Notes: generated from the sequence alone by a model not told the origin. Positions 25,126 to 32,867 are shown, numbered from the stretch's first letter. The stretch: DNA of 64,000 nt from an uncultured Selenomonas sp. (GCA_902780535.1 CACZFT010000001.1:1-64000); one strand, 5' to 3'. Program-made: numbers and translations.

Positions 25126-26067
25126 ATGAACGAGAAGCTCATCCAGCAAGTCGAAACCATGAAGACGCAGACCATTGGGGTCGAGGTCGAGATGAACCGC
25201 ATCGAGCGCCGCAAGGCCGCCCGCATCGCCGCCGAATTTTTCGGCACGAGGAACTACAAGAACACGGCGGAGCGCAACGGCTACAGCACCTGGAGCGCAT
25301 GGGACGCGGACGGCAGGGAATGGAAATTCCAGAAGGACGTTTCCATCGCCGGGCCGGACGGCGAGAAATGCGAACTGGTGACGCCCATCCTCCACTACGA
25401 GGACATCGGGACGCTCCAGGAGCTCTGCCGCCGCCTCCGCAAGGCCGGCGCGAAGAGCGACGCCTCGAGGGGCTGCGGCGTCCACATCCACATCGGCGCG
25501 GGCAAGCACACGCCGCACACGCTCCGCAACCTCGCGAACATCATGGCGAGCCACGAACGCCTCCTCGCCGACGCCCTCCAGCTCGACGCCGGCCGCGTGC
25601 ACCGCTACTGCCGCACGGTCGACCCCGAGTTCCTGCGCCTCCTCAACAAAGAGAAGCCGCGCACCATGCAGGCGCTGGAAAGCCTCTGGTACACCTCGCA
25701 GGGCGAAAGCTACGGACGCCACCAGCACTACAACGGCAGCCGCTACCATATGCTGAACCTGCACGCCACTTTCACGAAAGGCACGATCGAGTTCCGCCTC
25801 TTCCAATTCGACACGCCGGACGGCGAGCGCAAGGGCGGCATCCACGCAGGGCAGCTCAAAAGCTACATCCAGCTTTGCCTGGCACTCAGCCAGATGGCCC
25901 TCGCGGTCACGAAGGCGAGCCCGAAGGAACAGCAGAAGGAGAACCCCAAGTACGCGATGCGCACCTGGCTCCTCCGCCTCGGCTTCATCGGGGACGAGTT
26001 CAAGACCGCCCGCGACTTCCTGACGAGGAACCTCGCAGGCGATACCGCCTTCCGCCACGGGCGCTGA
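25126..26067 (+). CDS. Putative amidoligase (Amidoligase_2, glutamine synthetase-like fold)
   Basis: ATG 7 bp after GGAGG; 313 residues. IGVEVEM gives the G-x-E-x-E metal/ATP-binding motif at 18-22. GVHIHIGAG (HxH at 120-122) and TIEFRLFQFD (Arg at 224) are the other family motifs. The family is predicted to join amino groups to carboxylates, in peptide tagging or small peptide synthesis. Residues 275-313 match the C-terminus of the 24115 protein. The next gene encodes a gamma-glutamylcyclotransferase-like enzyme, a frequent partner that would remove gamma-glutamyl-type bonds. Strong candidate for a modification/demodification pathway of the phage. Confidence 0.87.
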   Translation: MNEKLIQQVETMKTQTIGVEVEMNRIERRKAARIAAEFFGTRNYKNTAERNGYSTWSAWDADGREWKFQKDVSIAGPDGEKCELVTPILHYEDIGTLQELCRRLRKAGAKSDASRGCGVHIHIGAGKHTPHTLRNLANIMASHERLLADALQLDAGRVHRYCRTVDPEFLRLLNKEKPRTMQALESLWYTSQGESYGRHQHYNGSRYHMLNLHATFTKGTIEFRLFQFDTPDGERKGGIHAGQLKSYIQLCLALSQMALAVTKASPKEQQKENPKYAMRTWLLRLGFIGDEFKTARDFLTRNLAGDTAFRHGR

Positions 26068-26073
26068 CCATCC

Positions 26074-26127
26074 GCAGGAGCTAGCCTCCTGCCACCTGAA
26101 GCCGCGAAAGCGGCCTTGAGGTGGTAG
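26074..26127 (+). other. Hairpins between amidoligase and cyclotransferase genes
   Basis: GCAGGAG/CTCCTGC-type arms (26074-26092), then CCACCT...CCGC-gaaa-GCGG...AGGTGG (26093-26127), a stable nested hairpin without a long T tract. No array-type promoter is present here, so the cyclotransferase gene is probably transcribed from the amidoligase promoter. The hairpins may tune its level. Confidence 0.55.
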
Positions 26128-26160
26128 AAGGGTATCCCCTTCGGAAAGGAGAACACCACC

Positions 26161-26592
26161 ATGGAAAAGAAACTCTACATCGCCTACGGCAGCAATCTGA
26201 ACCGCGCCCAGATGGCGTGGCGCTGCCCGACCGCCCGCTTCGTCAAGACGGACGCCATCCCGGACTACCGCCTGCTCTTTCGCGGGAGCAAGACCGGCTC
26301 GTACCTCACGGTCGAGCCGATGCCGGGGCGCAGCGTCCCCGTCGCGATTTGGGAGGTCACACCCGAGGACGAGGCCGCGCTCGACCGCTACGAGGGCTAC
26401 CCGGCCTTCTACGACAAGGTCGAGGAAGAAAGCGGGCGCGGCTTCCTCTACGTGATGCAGCCGGGCCGCCCGCTCGGCAAGCCCTCCCTGCGCTACGTCG
26501 AGACGTGCCTCGAAGGCTACCGCGACATGGGCTTCGACGAGGACATCCTCTGGGAAGCCATCCGCGAGACCATCCGCGAAAGCCAGCGCTGA
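26161..26592 (+). CDS. Gamma-glutamylcyclotransferase-like (GGCT/AIG2) protein
   Basis: ATG behind GGAAAGGAG; 143 residues, complete for the family. IAYGSNLN (YGSN 9-12) binds the gamma-glutamyl moiety, and ALDRYEGYPAFY carries the catalytic Glu78. The family cleaves gamma-glutamyl-amines with release of 5-oxoproline. Next to an amidoligase it probably reverses or trims the ligase product. It ends at the terminator at 26621-26645. Confidence 0.9.
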   Translation: MEKKLYIAYGSNLNRAQMAWRCPTARFVKTDAIPDYRLLFRGSKTGSYLTVEPMPGRSVPVAIWEVTPEDEAALDRYEGYPAFYDKVEEESGRGFLYVMQPGRPLGKPSLRYVETCLEGYRDMGFDEDILWEAIRETIRESQR

Positions 26593-26620
26593 AGCCGAGG
26601 CGGGCGAGCCGCCGACCACC

Positions 26621-26645
26621 GAAAGGAGCCGCGAGGCTCCTTTCT
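26621..26645 (+). terminator. Terminator after the cyclotransferase gene
   Basis: GAAAGGAGCC (26621-26630) pairs with GGCTCCTTTC (26635-26644) over a 4-base loop. The next promoter begins 2 bases further on, showing a compact gene-unit design. Confidence 0.75.
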
Positions 26646-26646
26646 T

Positions 26647-26693
26647 GTATACACACGAATCCGCTTGCTATTTCAGGCCGTCAGAGTGATATA
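26647..26693 (+). promoter_or_regulatory. Array promoter 3
   Basis: GTATAC (26647-26652), 18 bp start-to-start to TTGCTA (26665-26670), 17 bp, GATATA (26688-26693). Drives the 26744 gene. Confidence 0.85.
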
Positions 26694-26743
26694 TGTACAT
26701 GCAAGAAGGAAACCACCCAGACACCTGAAAGGAGCAACCCACC

Positions 26744-26929
26744 ATGAAGAGCATCAAGAAGACCTTGGAACAGATTGCCTGCGACAACATCGTGACCGTC
26801 CGGATGCGCGGCGGCACCCTCGAAGCGCGGTACAACGACGAAGAGGATTTCCTCGACGTTTCGGTTTGCGAACTGGAGACGGCGCTGCGCAAAGCCTACG
26901 AAGCCGGGCGGGCGGCGGCGAAGAAGTAA
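26744..26929 (+). CDS. Small array protein, 61 residues
   Basis: ATG behind AAAGGAGC. The sequence KSIKKTLEQIACDNIVTVRMRGGTLEARYNDEEDFLDVSVCELETALRKAYEAGRAAAKK predicts strand-strand-helix, acidic in the middle and basic at the end. No known domain. Own promoter and terminator. Small acidic phage proteins in such arrays may be anti-defence or host-takeover factors. Unproven here. Confidence 0.75.
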   Translation: MKSIKKTLEQIACDNIVTVRMRGGTLEARYNDEEDFLDVSVCELETALRKAYEAGRAAAKK

Positions 26930-26951
26930 CCAGCCGAGCAACCCCGAACGG

Positions 26952-26973
26952 GAAGGGCCTGCGAGCCCTTTCC
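26952..26973 (+). terminator. Terminator after the 26744 gene
   Basis: AAGGGC (26953-26958) and GCCCTT (26965-26970) form a short GC-rich hairpin followed by TCC. It is nearly identical to the one at 27491-27512. Confidence 0.6.
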
Positions 26974-26992
26974 TCGTCGTGAAAATCCGATT

Positions 26993-27039
26993 GTATACAC
27001 GCAAAACCGCTTGCTATAAATCCCGTTTAGAGTGATTAA
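26993..27039 (+). promoter_or_regulatory. Array promoter 4
   Basis: GTATAC (26993-26998), 18 bp start-to-start to TTGCTA (27011-27016), 17 bp, GATTAA (27034-27039). Drives the 27102 gene. Confidence 0.85.
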
Positions 27040-27101
27040 TACACATGGGGAACGGAAAAGCCCCAAGCCGATCAACCACATTTTGAACGGAGGAACAAGC
27101 C

Positions 27102-27467
27102 ATGAAAACGCACATCGAGAAACTGGACGCCATCTTCAAGACCCACGCCTGCCCCACGCAGAAGGAACTGGGCATGAACGGCACGCTCGCGAGGGCATAC
27201 CTTTTCAGCCTGGAGGCGGGCAACGACCTGCCGGACTTCCACGACGTCATCTGGGAGGAGGATATCGACGGCATCCTCGAGGCCTGCAAAGCCCACGGCA
27301 TCCGCGAGTTCACGATTTCCTGCAGCGCCTCCGGCCTGCTCGACGATCTCGCGGCCTTCACGGCGCGGGGCGCGAAGATTGACGGGATGGTCAAAATCAA
27401 CGACCGCTTCACCGAAATCGGCAGCACCGAGAAGCGGAAGCTCAACGCCATCCAGCTGAGCATCTGA
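27102..27467 (+). CDS. Small array protein, 121 residues
   Basis: ATG behind GGAGGAA. The sequence begins MKTHIEKLDAIFKTHACPTQKELG. A middle segment (FHDVIWEEDIDGILEACKAHGIREFTISCSASGLLDDLAAF) has alternating helix and strand and is conserved in similar proteins of Firmicute elements (DUF7698-like by pattern, not verified). No catalytic motif is evident. Own promoter and terminator. Confidence 0.78.
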   Translation: MKTHIEKLDAIFKTHACPTQKELGMNGTLARAYLFSLEAGNDLPDFHDVIWEEDIDGILEACKAHGIREFTISCSASGLLDDLAAFTARGAKIDGMVKINDRFTEIGSTEKRKLNAIQLSI

Positions 27468-27490
27468 AATCGAGCAACCACCCGGACGGG

Positions 27491-27512
27491 GAAGGGCCTG
27501 CGGGCCCTTTCC
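27491..27512 (+). terminator. Terminator after the 27102 gene
   Basis: GAAGGGCC and GGGCCCTTTC form a GC-rich hairpin. The sequence context (GGGAAGGGCCTGCG...CCTCGTCG) matches that at 26952, so promoter-gene-terminator units were duplicated as blocks. Confidence 0.6.
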
Positions 27513-27530
27513 TCGTCGCGCCATTTGATT

Positions 27531-27577
27531 GTATACACGCGAAACCGCTTGCTATTTCCGGCCCGCAGAGTGATATA
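27531..27577 (+). promoter_or_regulatory. Array promoter 5
   Basis: GTATAC (27531-27536), 18 bp start-to-start to TTGCTA (27549-27554), 17 bp, GATATA (27572-27577). Drives the 27630 gene. Confidence 0.85.
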
Positions 27578-27629
27578 TAGACATGCAAGAAGGAAATACA
27601 CCTGCGAAGCCAGAAAGGAGCAACCCACC

Positions 27630-27854
27630 ATGTACACGCACGGAACCATCCAGATCGAAAACGAGACCTTCACTTACGATGCCAAGCACTTCGACGAGCC
27701 TTCGGAGTATGGCATCGAGGGCGGGCGCATCAGCAAGCTCGGCATCCGCAAGGGGCGCGAGGTGGTGCTGAACTACGACCGGGGCTGGGTTATCGAGCCC
27801 GAGACCGAGGGCGCACAGCTGGCGCTCCTGGCCATCTGCCAGAAGCTGAACTGA
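27630..27854 (+). CDS. Small array protein, 74 residues
   Basis: ATG behind AAAGGAGC. It starts MYTHGTIQIENETFTYDAKHF; later YGIEGGRISKLGIRKGREVVLNYDRGW. Predicted to be mainly beta strand (DUF7678-like by pattern, not verified). Such proteins occur widely in Firmicute phages and conjugative elements, but no function is known. Own promoter and terminator. Confidence 0.78.
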   Translation: MYTHGTIQIENETFTYDAKHFDEPSEYGIEGGRISKLGIRKGREVVLNYDRGWVIEPETEGAQLALLAICQKLN

Positions 27855-27916
27855 ACACGAAAGCACCCGAGCGGGCGGGGCCGAGAGACCCTGCTTGCTC
27901 GTCGGAAAATAAAGCA

Positions 27917-27940
27917 AGCCGCTCGTCGGGCGGCTTTTTT
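27917..27940 (+). terminator. Terminator before large terminase
   Basis: AGCCGC and GCGGCT arms around a 9-base loop are followed by six T residues (27935-27940). It separates the array from the terminase gene. Confidence 0.8.
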
Positions 27941-27987
27941 GATGAAGCGAAGGCGGGCGGTCTTGCTCGTGGAAAGGATGATGGAAA

Positions 27988-29589
27988 TTGCGGAAGCTCG
28001 AAAATTACACGCCGACGCGTTTCATGCAAGAGGACTCGCATTACGACAAGGCTGCGGCGGATTTTGCCGTGGCGTTCATCGAGAGCCTTTGCCATACGAA
28101 AGGAACGTGGGCGGGGCAGCCGTTCGAGCTCATCGACTGGCAGGAGCGCATCGTTCGCGATTTGTTCGGCGTGCTGAAGCCGAACGGCTACCGCCAGTTC
28201 AACACGGCGTACATCGAGATTCCGAAAAAGCAGGGCAAGTCGGAGCTGGCTGCGGCCGTCGCGTTGCTCCTTTGTTGTGGTGATGGGGAGCAACGTGCCG
28301 AAGTGTATGGCTGCGCCGCCGACCGGCAGCAGGCGAGCATCGTGTTCGAGGTCGCGGCGGACATGGTACGGATGTGCCCGGCGCTTTCGCGGCGCGTGAA
28401 AATTCTCGCATCGCAGAAGCGCATGATGTACCTTCCGACGAACAGCTTTTATCAAGTCCTCTCCGCCGAGGCGTATTCGAAGCATGGCTTCAACGTCCAC
28501 GGCGTGGTGTTCGACGAGCTCCACACGCAGCCGAACCGGAAGCTCTTCGACGTCATGACGAAGGGCTCGGGCGATGCCCGCATGCAGCCGCTGTATTTCC
28601 TCATCACGACGGCGGGGACGGATACGCAGTCCATCTGCTACGAGACGCACCAGAAAGCGCAGGACATCCTCGAAGGGCGAAAGCACGACCCGACGTTTTA
28701 CCCGGTCATCTATGGTGCGCCGAGCGAGGCGGACTGGACGGCTCCCGAGGTCTGGGCGAAAGCGAATCCGTCGCTCGGCATCACGATCGGGCTCGACAAG
28801 GTGCAGGCGGCGTGCGAGTCGGCGAAGCAGAATCCGGGCGAGGAAAATGCTTTCCGCCAGCTCCGCCTGAACCAATGGGTGAAGCAGAGCATCCGCTGGA
28901 TGCCGATGGCGAAATGGGATGCGTGCGCGTTTCCCGTGAACGAGCGGGAGCTTGAGGGGCGCGTCTGTTACGGCGGGCTCGATCTTTCCAGCACGACGGA
29001 CATCACGGCGTTCGTGCTCGTGTTCCCGCCGCGCACGGAGGACGAGCGCTTCGTCGTGCTGCCGTATTTCTGGATTCCCGAGGAAAACGTCGACCTGCGC
29101 GTGCGGCGCGACCACGTCCCGTACGATACGTGGCAGCGGCAGGGCGTCCTCCAGACCACGGTAGGGAACGTCGTGCATTACGGTTTCATCGAGCAGTTCA
29201 TCGGGCGGCTCGGTGAGCGCTTCCACATCCGCGAGATTGCGTTCGACCGCTGGGGCGCGGTGCAGATGGTGCAAAACCTCGAAGGCATGGGCTTCACCGT
29301 CGTGCCGTTCGGCCAGGGCTTCGCGTCCATGTCCCCGCCGACAAAGGAATTGATGAAGCTCGTCCTCGAGCAGCGCATCGCCCACGGCGGTCATCCCGTC
29401 CTGCGGTGGAACATGGACAACATCTTCATCCGCACCGACCCGGCCGGCAACATCAAGGCTGACAAGCAGAAATCAACCGAGAAGATCGACGGAGCCATCG
29501 CGCTCATCATGGCACTCGACCGCGCCATCCGCTGCGGCAACGAGGACGGCGAAAGCGTGTACGACAAGCGGGGCGTCGTGGTACTGTGA
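27988..29589 (+). CDS. terL: Terminase large subunit
   Basis: TTG start behind GGAAAGGATG; 533 residues. Walker A-like PKKQGKSE (79-86), Walker B VVFDELH (near 172-178), ATPase coupling motif ITTAGTD, and nuclease-domain acidic residues (YGGLDLSSTTDITAF; late FDRWG) are all present. It cuts and packages DNA with the small terminase and the HNH protein. Its separation from the small terminase by 7 kb of accessory genes is unusual. Confidence 0.95.
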   Translation: MRKLENYTPTRFMQEDSHYDKAAADFAVAFIESLCHTKGTWAGQPFELIDWQERIVRDLFGVLKPNGYRQFNTAYIEIPKKQGKSELAAAVALLLCCGDGEQRAEVYGCAADRQQASIVFEVAADMVRMCPALSRRVKILASQKRMMYLPTNSFYQVLSAEAYSKHGFNVHGVVFDELHTQPNRKLFDVMTKGSGDARMQPLYFLITTAGTDTQSICYETHQKAQDILEGRKHDPTFYPVIYGAPSEADWTAPEVWAKANPSLGITIGLDKVQAACESAKQNPGEENAFRQLRLNQWVKQSIRWMPMAKWDACAFPVNERELEGRVCYGGLDLSSTTDITAFVLVFPPRTEDERFVVLPYFWIPEENVDLRVRRDHVPYDTWQRQGVLQTTVGNVVHYGFIEQFIGRLGERFHIREIAFDRWGAVQMVQNLEGMGFTVVPFGQGFASMSPPTKELMKLVLEQRIAHGGHPVLRWNMDNIFIRTDPAGNIKADKQKSTEKIDGAIALIMALDRAIRCGNEDGESVYDKRGVVVL

Positions 29590-29611
29590 AAAATAATCAT
29601 CAGCGTGCCGA

Positions 29612-29658
29612 GTATACACGCGGAATCGCTTGCTATTCGTGTGCTTTAGAGTGATATA
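29612..29658 (+). promoter_or_regulatory. Array promoter 6
   Basis: GTATAC (29612-29617), 18 bp start-to-start to TTGCTA (29630-29635), 17 bp, GATATA (29653-29658). This copy lies beyond the terminase gene, so the array straddles it. Drives the 29706 gene. Confidence 0.85.
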
Positions 29659-29705
29659 TAGACATGCCGAAGGGAACAGAAACACACGAACAGGAGGAGA
29701 TTCAA

Positions 29706-30035
29706 ATGACCAGACAGGAACTCAACAGCATCATCGAAGCCAAAGCGGCGGACTACGGATTCGGCATCAAGCACGAAGGCGACCGCATCACGGCGGTCAC
29801 GGGCAGGAAGGGCAGCTACATCAGCATCCGGGTGTTCGAGAGGCCGAACTTCGAAAAGAGCGACCTCCAGAAGCGCATCGGCGTGCACGACATCGAAATC
29901 CACACCAACATTTGCGGCATGGGCGGCGAGCCCACGATGGACGAGCTCCTCGAAGCGGCAGACGAAATCGAGCGCGGCGCGAAGCTCACGAACGACCTCC
30001 GCAGCCTGCACCTCAGCATCGAAGAAAAGTTCTGA
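29706..30035 (+). CDS. Small array protein, 109 residues
   Basis: ATG behind AGGAGGAG. MTRQELNSIIEAKAADYGFGIKHEGDRITAVTGRKGSYISIRVF, then a C-terminal helix pair (MDELLEAADEIERGAKLTNDL). Compact alpha/beta protein of unknown function. Own array promoter, and a strong terminator behind it. Confidence 0.78.
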   Translation: MTRQELNSIIEAKAADYGFGIKHEGDRITAVTGRKGSYISIRVFERPNFEKSDLQKRIGVHDIEIHTNICGMGGEPTMDELLEAADEIERGAKLTNDLRSLHLSIEEKF

Positions 30036-30057
30036 AGCCGGAGCCCCGCAGACACAC

Positions 30058-30089
30058 AGCGGCACCGCCAGAGAAAAGGCGGTGCCGCT
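30058..30089. terminator. Bidirectional terminator
   Basis: AGCGGCACCGCC (30058-30069) and GGCGGTGCCGCT (30078-30089) are perfectly complementary over an 8-base loop. It lies between the convergent 29706 gene and the AbiEii gene. T tracts are short, so it may work mainly as a strong roadblock. Confidence 0.75.
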
Positions 30090-30095
30090 GCGTGG

Positions 30096-30944
30096 TCAAT
30101 GCGTGGATTCGATTTCCTGGAAGAGCGCTGTGGCGCTTTCGATGATGTCGGCGTAGGAGAGGTCAGCAGCATACGAAAATTTCTTCTGGTACGATTCCCA
30201 GAGCCGCTGAAGGGACGGATTACTTGCAATCCCGTCGAGAATGGTCGTTCCTTCTTCGAGCAGGCGCTCCGTGCCGCGCTTGCGGCAGGTCGCTTGGAAG
30301 GCGGCGCGGAGTGTCGGTGCGTCGATGGCTTCGGCGTAGAGACGGCTGAGTTCGTGGACGTCGTAAAAATCGCGCATGCGCGTGTTCAGCACGCCACGCG
30401 CCAGCACGGTCTGCAGTTTTTCCGCGAGGATGGTTTCGAGGTTGTACGACCAGAGCGGGATGCTGCGGTCTTCCGTCAGGAGTTTGTAATCGTACCGGAT
30501 TTCGCGGGGCGTGATGACATCGCCCGTCGAAATGTCGAGCTTCAAGGGAATCGGCATCGGGCCGAGCGCGGCTTCCATCGCGACACGGATGCCCGGATAT
30601 TCCATCTCATCCATGATTCGTTCGGCGCGTTTCACACGGAAGGCGATGCCGTCATCGAGATCGATGGCGCTGATTTCCGTGAGCATCTGGAGGAGGTGTT
30701 CTTCCGAAAGTTCCTCATTCTTGATGCTGGCGTCGATGTCCATCGTCGAGCGGAGCGCGACGCCAATCAGCGAGGTGACGAGGATGCCACCTTTGATGAT
30801 GAGATGGTCGCGGTACGGCGAGACGGAGACGCGTTCGAGAAAGCGTTCCATCATGAAGATGCGCATAAGGATTCTGGCGTCGGCGTGATTCTTTTGCGCG
30901 AGACTTTTGATACGCCCTTTTAGCTGGGCGGGCGTGAGTTTCAT
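30096..30944 (-). CDS. abiEii: AbiEii toxin, nucleotidyltransferase
   Basis: ATG overlaps the antitoxin stop by 4 bp; 282 residues. LIIKGGILVTSLIG (KGG 51-53) and STMDIDASIKN (DID 69-71) are the DNA polymerase beta-like nucleotidyltransferase motifs of the AbiEii (DUF1814) family. Related toxins bind GTP or modify tRNA to arrest growth. With AbiEi it forms a type IV-like toxin-antitoxin system that blocks phage by growth arrest and also stabilises the prophage. Confidence 0.92.
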   Translation of the reverse strand: MKLTPAQLKGRIKSLAQKNHADARILMRIFMMERFLERVSVSPYRDHLIIKGGILVTSLIGVALRSTMDIDASIKNEELSEEHLLQMLTEISAIDLDDGIAFRVKRAERIMDEMEYPGIRVAMEAALGPMPIPLKLDISTGDVITPREIRYDYKLLTEDRSIPLWSYNLETILAEKLQTVLARGVLNTRMRDFYDVHELSRLYAEAIDAPTLRAAFQATCRKRGTERLLEEGTTILDGIASNPSLQRLWESYQKKFSYAADLSYADIIESATALFQEIESTH

Positions 30945-31525
30945 CCGAGGAGCACCTCCAGATAGTTCCGCACGACGTTCTGCACACGGAAGAGGCGTGC
31001 GTACTCCATGAGCCGGTTCAAATCCTTGTCCTTGCGGGCGGCGTAGCGTCGGAGCGCGGATTGGAAATCTTGGAAATCGAAATGGCTGCGGCTGCGGACG
31101 AGGTCGCAGATCGTCCGTTCGAGGTCGTACATGGGAATCTCGTGGCCGAACGCGTTCGTGATGGTTTCCTTGCCGATGGGCAGGAGCTCTTTCTTGACGG
31201 TGTAGACCTTGATGCCGGAAGCGGTCAGCTTTTGCGTGTTGTAGCCAGAGTAAATCGTGAGCGTCGGTTGCATGGGCTCGCGGTCGACGAGGTCGTGATA
31301 ATAGAGCGCCTCGTCGTGGGAAAAGACCGCCTGCGGGCAGCGGAGGTGCAAGACGTAAGCGGTGTCCTCCCAGCTCTCGGGTGAAAGGTAGATGCCGTGC
31401 GCGAGGCGTTCCATCTGATTCTTTTGGACAAATTGATAAAAGGTGCTTTTCGGGATGCCGCTTTTCCGGGCGTTTTTCGCGAGGAGCACACCGGCATCGT
31501 CCATGCAGTTTTTTACAGTGTTCAT
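30941..31525 (-). CDS. abiEi: AbiEi antitoxin/autorepressor
   Basis: The start is the ATG at 31525 (MNTVKNCMDDAGVLLAKNARKSGIPKS), downstream of its operator, not the longer frame. 194 residues. N-terminal winged helix (AGVLLAKNARKSGIPKSTFYQFV), then the AbiEi body (LAHGIYLSPESWEDTAYVLHLRCPQAVFSHDEALYYHDL). It represses its own promoter by binding the inverted repeat at 31536-31575. Confidence 0.92.
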   Translation of the reverse strand: MNTVKNCMDDAGVLLAKNARKSGIPKSTFYQFVQKNQMERLAHGIYLSPESWEDTAYVLHLRCPQAVFSHDEALYYHDLVDREPMQPTLTIYSGYNTQKLTASGIKVYTVKKELLPIGKETITNAFGHEIPMYDLERTICDLVRSRSHFDFQDFQSALRRYAARKDKDLNRLMEYARLFRVQNVVRNYLEVLLG

Positions 31526-31535
31526 CGTATCACCA

Positions 31536-31575
31536 ACTTTCGTGCTTATATTATAAACAAAATAAGCACGAAAGT
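31536..31575 (-). promoter_or_regulatory. abiE promoter and operator
   Basis: Perfect 14-bp inverted repeat ACTTTCGTGCTTAT (31536-31549) / ATAAGCACGAAAGT (31562-31575). The spacer holds TATAAT on the - strand, so a dimeric repressor bound here blocks the abiE promoter. The portal gene starts only 27 bp to the right. Read-through effects on head genes are possible. Confidence 0.85.
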
Positions 31576-31601
31576 CCATTCAATTTAGGAGGCCGTGTTG
31601 T

Positions 31602-32867
31602 ATGTTTCAATTCTTGAAATCCATCTTCCACACCCGCGACAAGCCACAGGACGCATACCGCTTTTCGCAAGCGCCGTTCCTCTTCGGACGGTCGACGGCT
31701 GGGAAGCGCGTGAACGAGTTCACGGCGATGCAGACAACGGCGGTGTATGCCTGCGTCCGTATTCTCGCGGAATCCATCGCGGGCTTGCCGCTCCATGTGT
31801 ACGCCTATCGTGGCGAAGGGCGGGAGCGCGTGCCTGGGCATCCGCTGTTCACGATTCTCCACGATGCGCCGAATCCCGAAATGACGTCGTTCGTTTTCCG
31901 CGAGACGCTCATGGTGCATCTGCTCCTGTGGGGCAACGCCTACGCGCAGATTTTGCGCGACCGGGCGGGACGTGTGGCGGGGCTGTACCCACTCTTGCCG
32001 AACCGCATGAGTGTCAACCGCGACGAAGCCGGGCGGCTTTACTACACGTACCAGCGCGTGACAGAGGAAAATCCAAATTTCCGGCGCGGCGGCGAGGTCA
32101 CGTTATCGAGCGCAGATGTGCTGCATATCCCTGGCCTCGGTTTTGACGGCCTTATCGGCTACTCGCCGATTGCCATGGCGCGGAATGCCGTGGGCATGAC
32201 GCTGGCCTGCGAGGAATACGGCGCGTCGTTTTTCGCGAACGGGGCGCGGCCGGGCGGCGTGTTGCAGCATCCGGGCGTCTTGAAAGACCCAGCGAAGCTC
32301 CGCGAAAGCTGGCAGGCCGTTTACGGCGGCGCGGCGAACACGGGCAAGGTCGCCGTGCTCGAAGAGGGCATGACGTACCAGCAGATCGGCATCCCGCCCG
32401 AGGAAGCGCAGTTTTTGGAAACGCGAAAATTTCAAGTGGACGAGATTGCGCGGCTCTACCGCATCCCACCGCACATGGTCGGCGACCTCGACAAATCGAG
32501 TTTTTCGAACATCGAGCAGCAGTCACTCGAATTCGTGAAATACACGTTGAACCCGTGGGTCGTGCGCTGGGAGCAGGCGCTTCAGAAATCGCTGCTGCTT
32601 CCAGAGGAGCGCAAGCGCTACTTCATCCGCTTCAACGTGGACGGCCTCTTGCGCGGCGATTACCAGAGCCGCATGCAGGGCTACGCGGTCGGGCGGCAGA
32701 ATGGCTGGCTTTCGGCGAACGACATCCGCGAAATGGAGGACATGAACCCGATTCCTGCCGAGGAGGGCGGTGACACGTACCTCATCAACGGCAACATGAC
32801 GAAGCTCCGCGATGCTGGCCTTTTCGCGGGCAACACGAACAATACGGAGGGACAAGATGAAACGTAA
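31602..32867 (+). CDS. HK97-type portal protein
   Basis: ATG 8 bp after AGGAGG; 421 residues. AVYACVRILAESIAGLPLHVYAY, LLWGNAYAQILRD and RLYRIPPHMVGDLDKSSFSNIEQQSLEFV are the classic HK97 gp3 motifs. Forms the dodecameric ring through which DNA enters the head. Its 3' end overlaps the protease gene by 11 bp. Confidence 0.96.
   Translation: MFQFLKSIFHTRDKPQDAYRFSQAPFLFGRSTAGKRVNEFTAMQTTAVYACVRILAESIAGLPLHVYAYRGEGRERVPGHPLFTILHDAPNPEMTSFVFRETLMVHLLLWGNAYAQILRDRAGRVAGLYPLLPNRMSVNRDEAGRLYYTYQRVTEENPNFRRGGEVTLSSADVLHIPGLGFDGLIGYSPIAMARNAVGMTLACEEYGASFFANGARPGGVLQHPGVLKDPAKLRESWQAVYGGAANTGKVAVLEEGMTYQQIGIPPEEAQFLETRKFQVDEIARLYRIPPHMVGDLDKSSFSNIEQQSLEFVKYTLNPWVVRWEQALQKSLLLPEERKRYFIRFNVDGLLRGDYQSRMQGYAVGRQNGWLSANDIREMEDMNPIPAEEGGDTYLINGNMTKLRDAGLFAGNTNNTEGQDET

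Noticed and set aside
26952-27577. CRISPR-like repeat array suggested by the recurring promoter/terminator text
   Set aside because: The repeats are promoters and terminators at gene-length spacing, with coding sequence between them. There are no short regular spacers.
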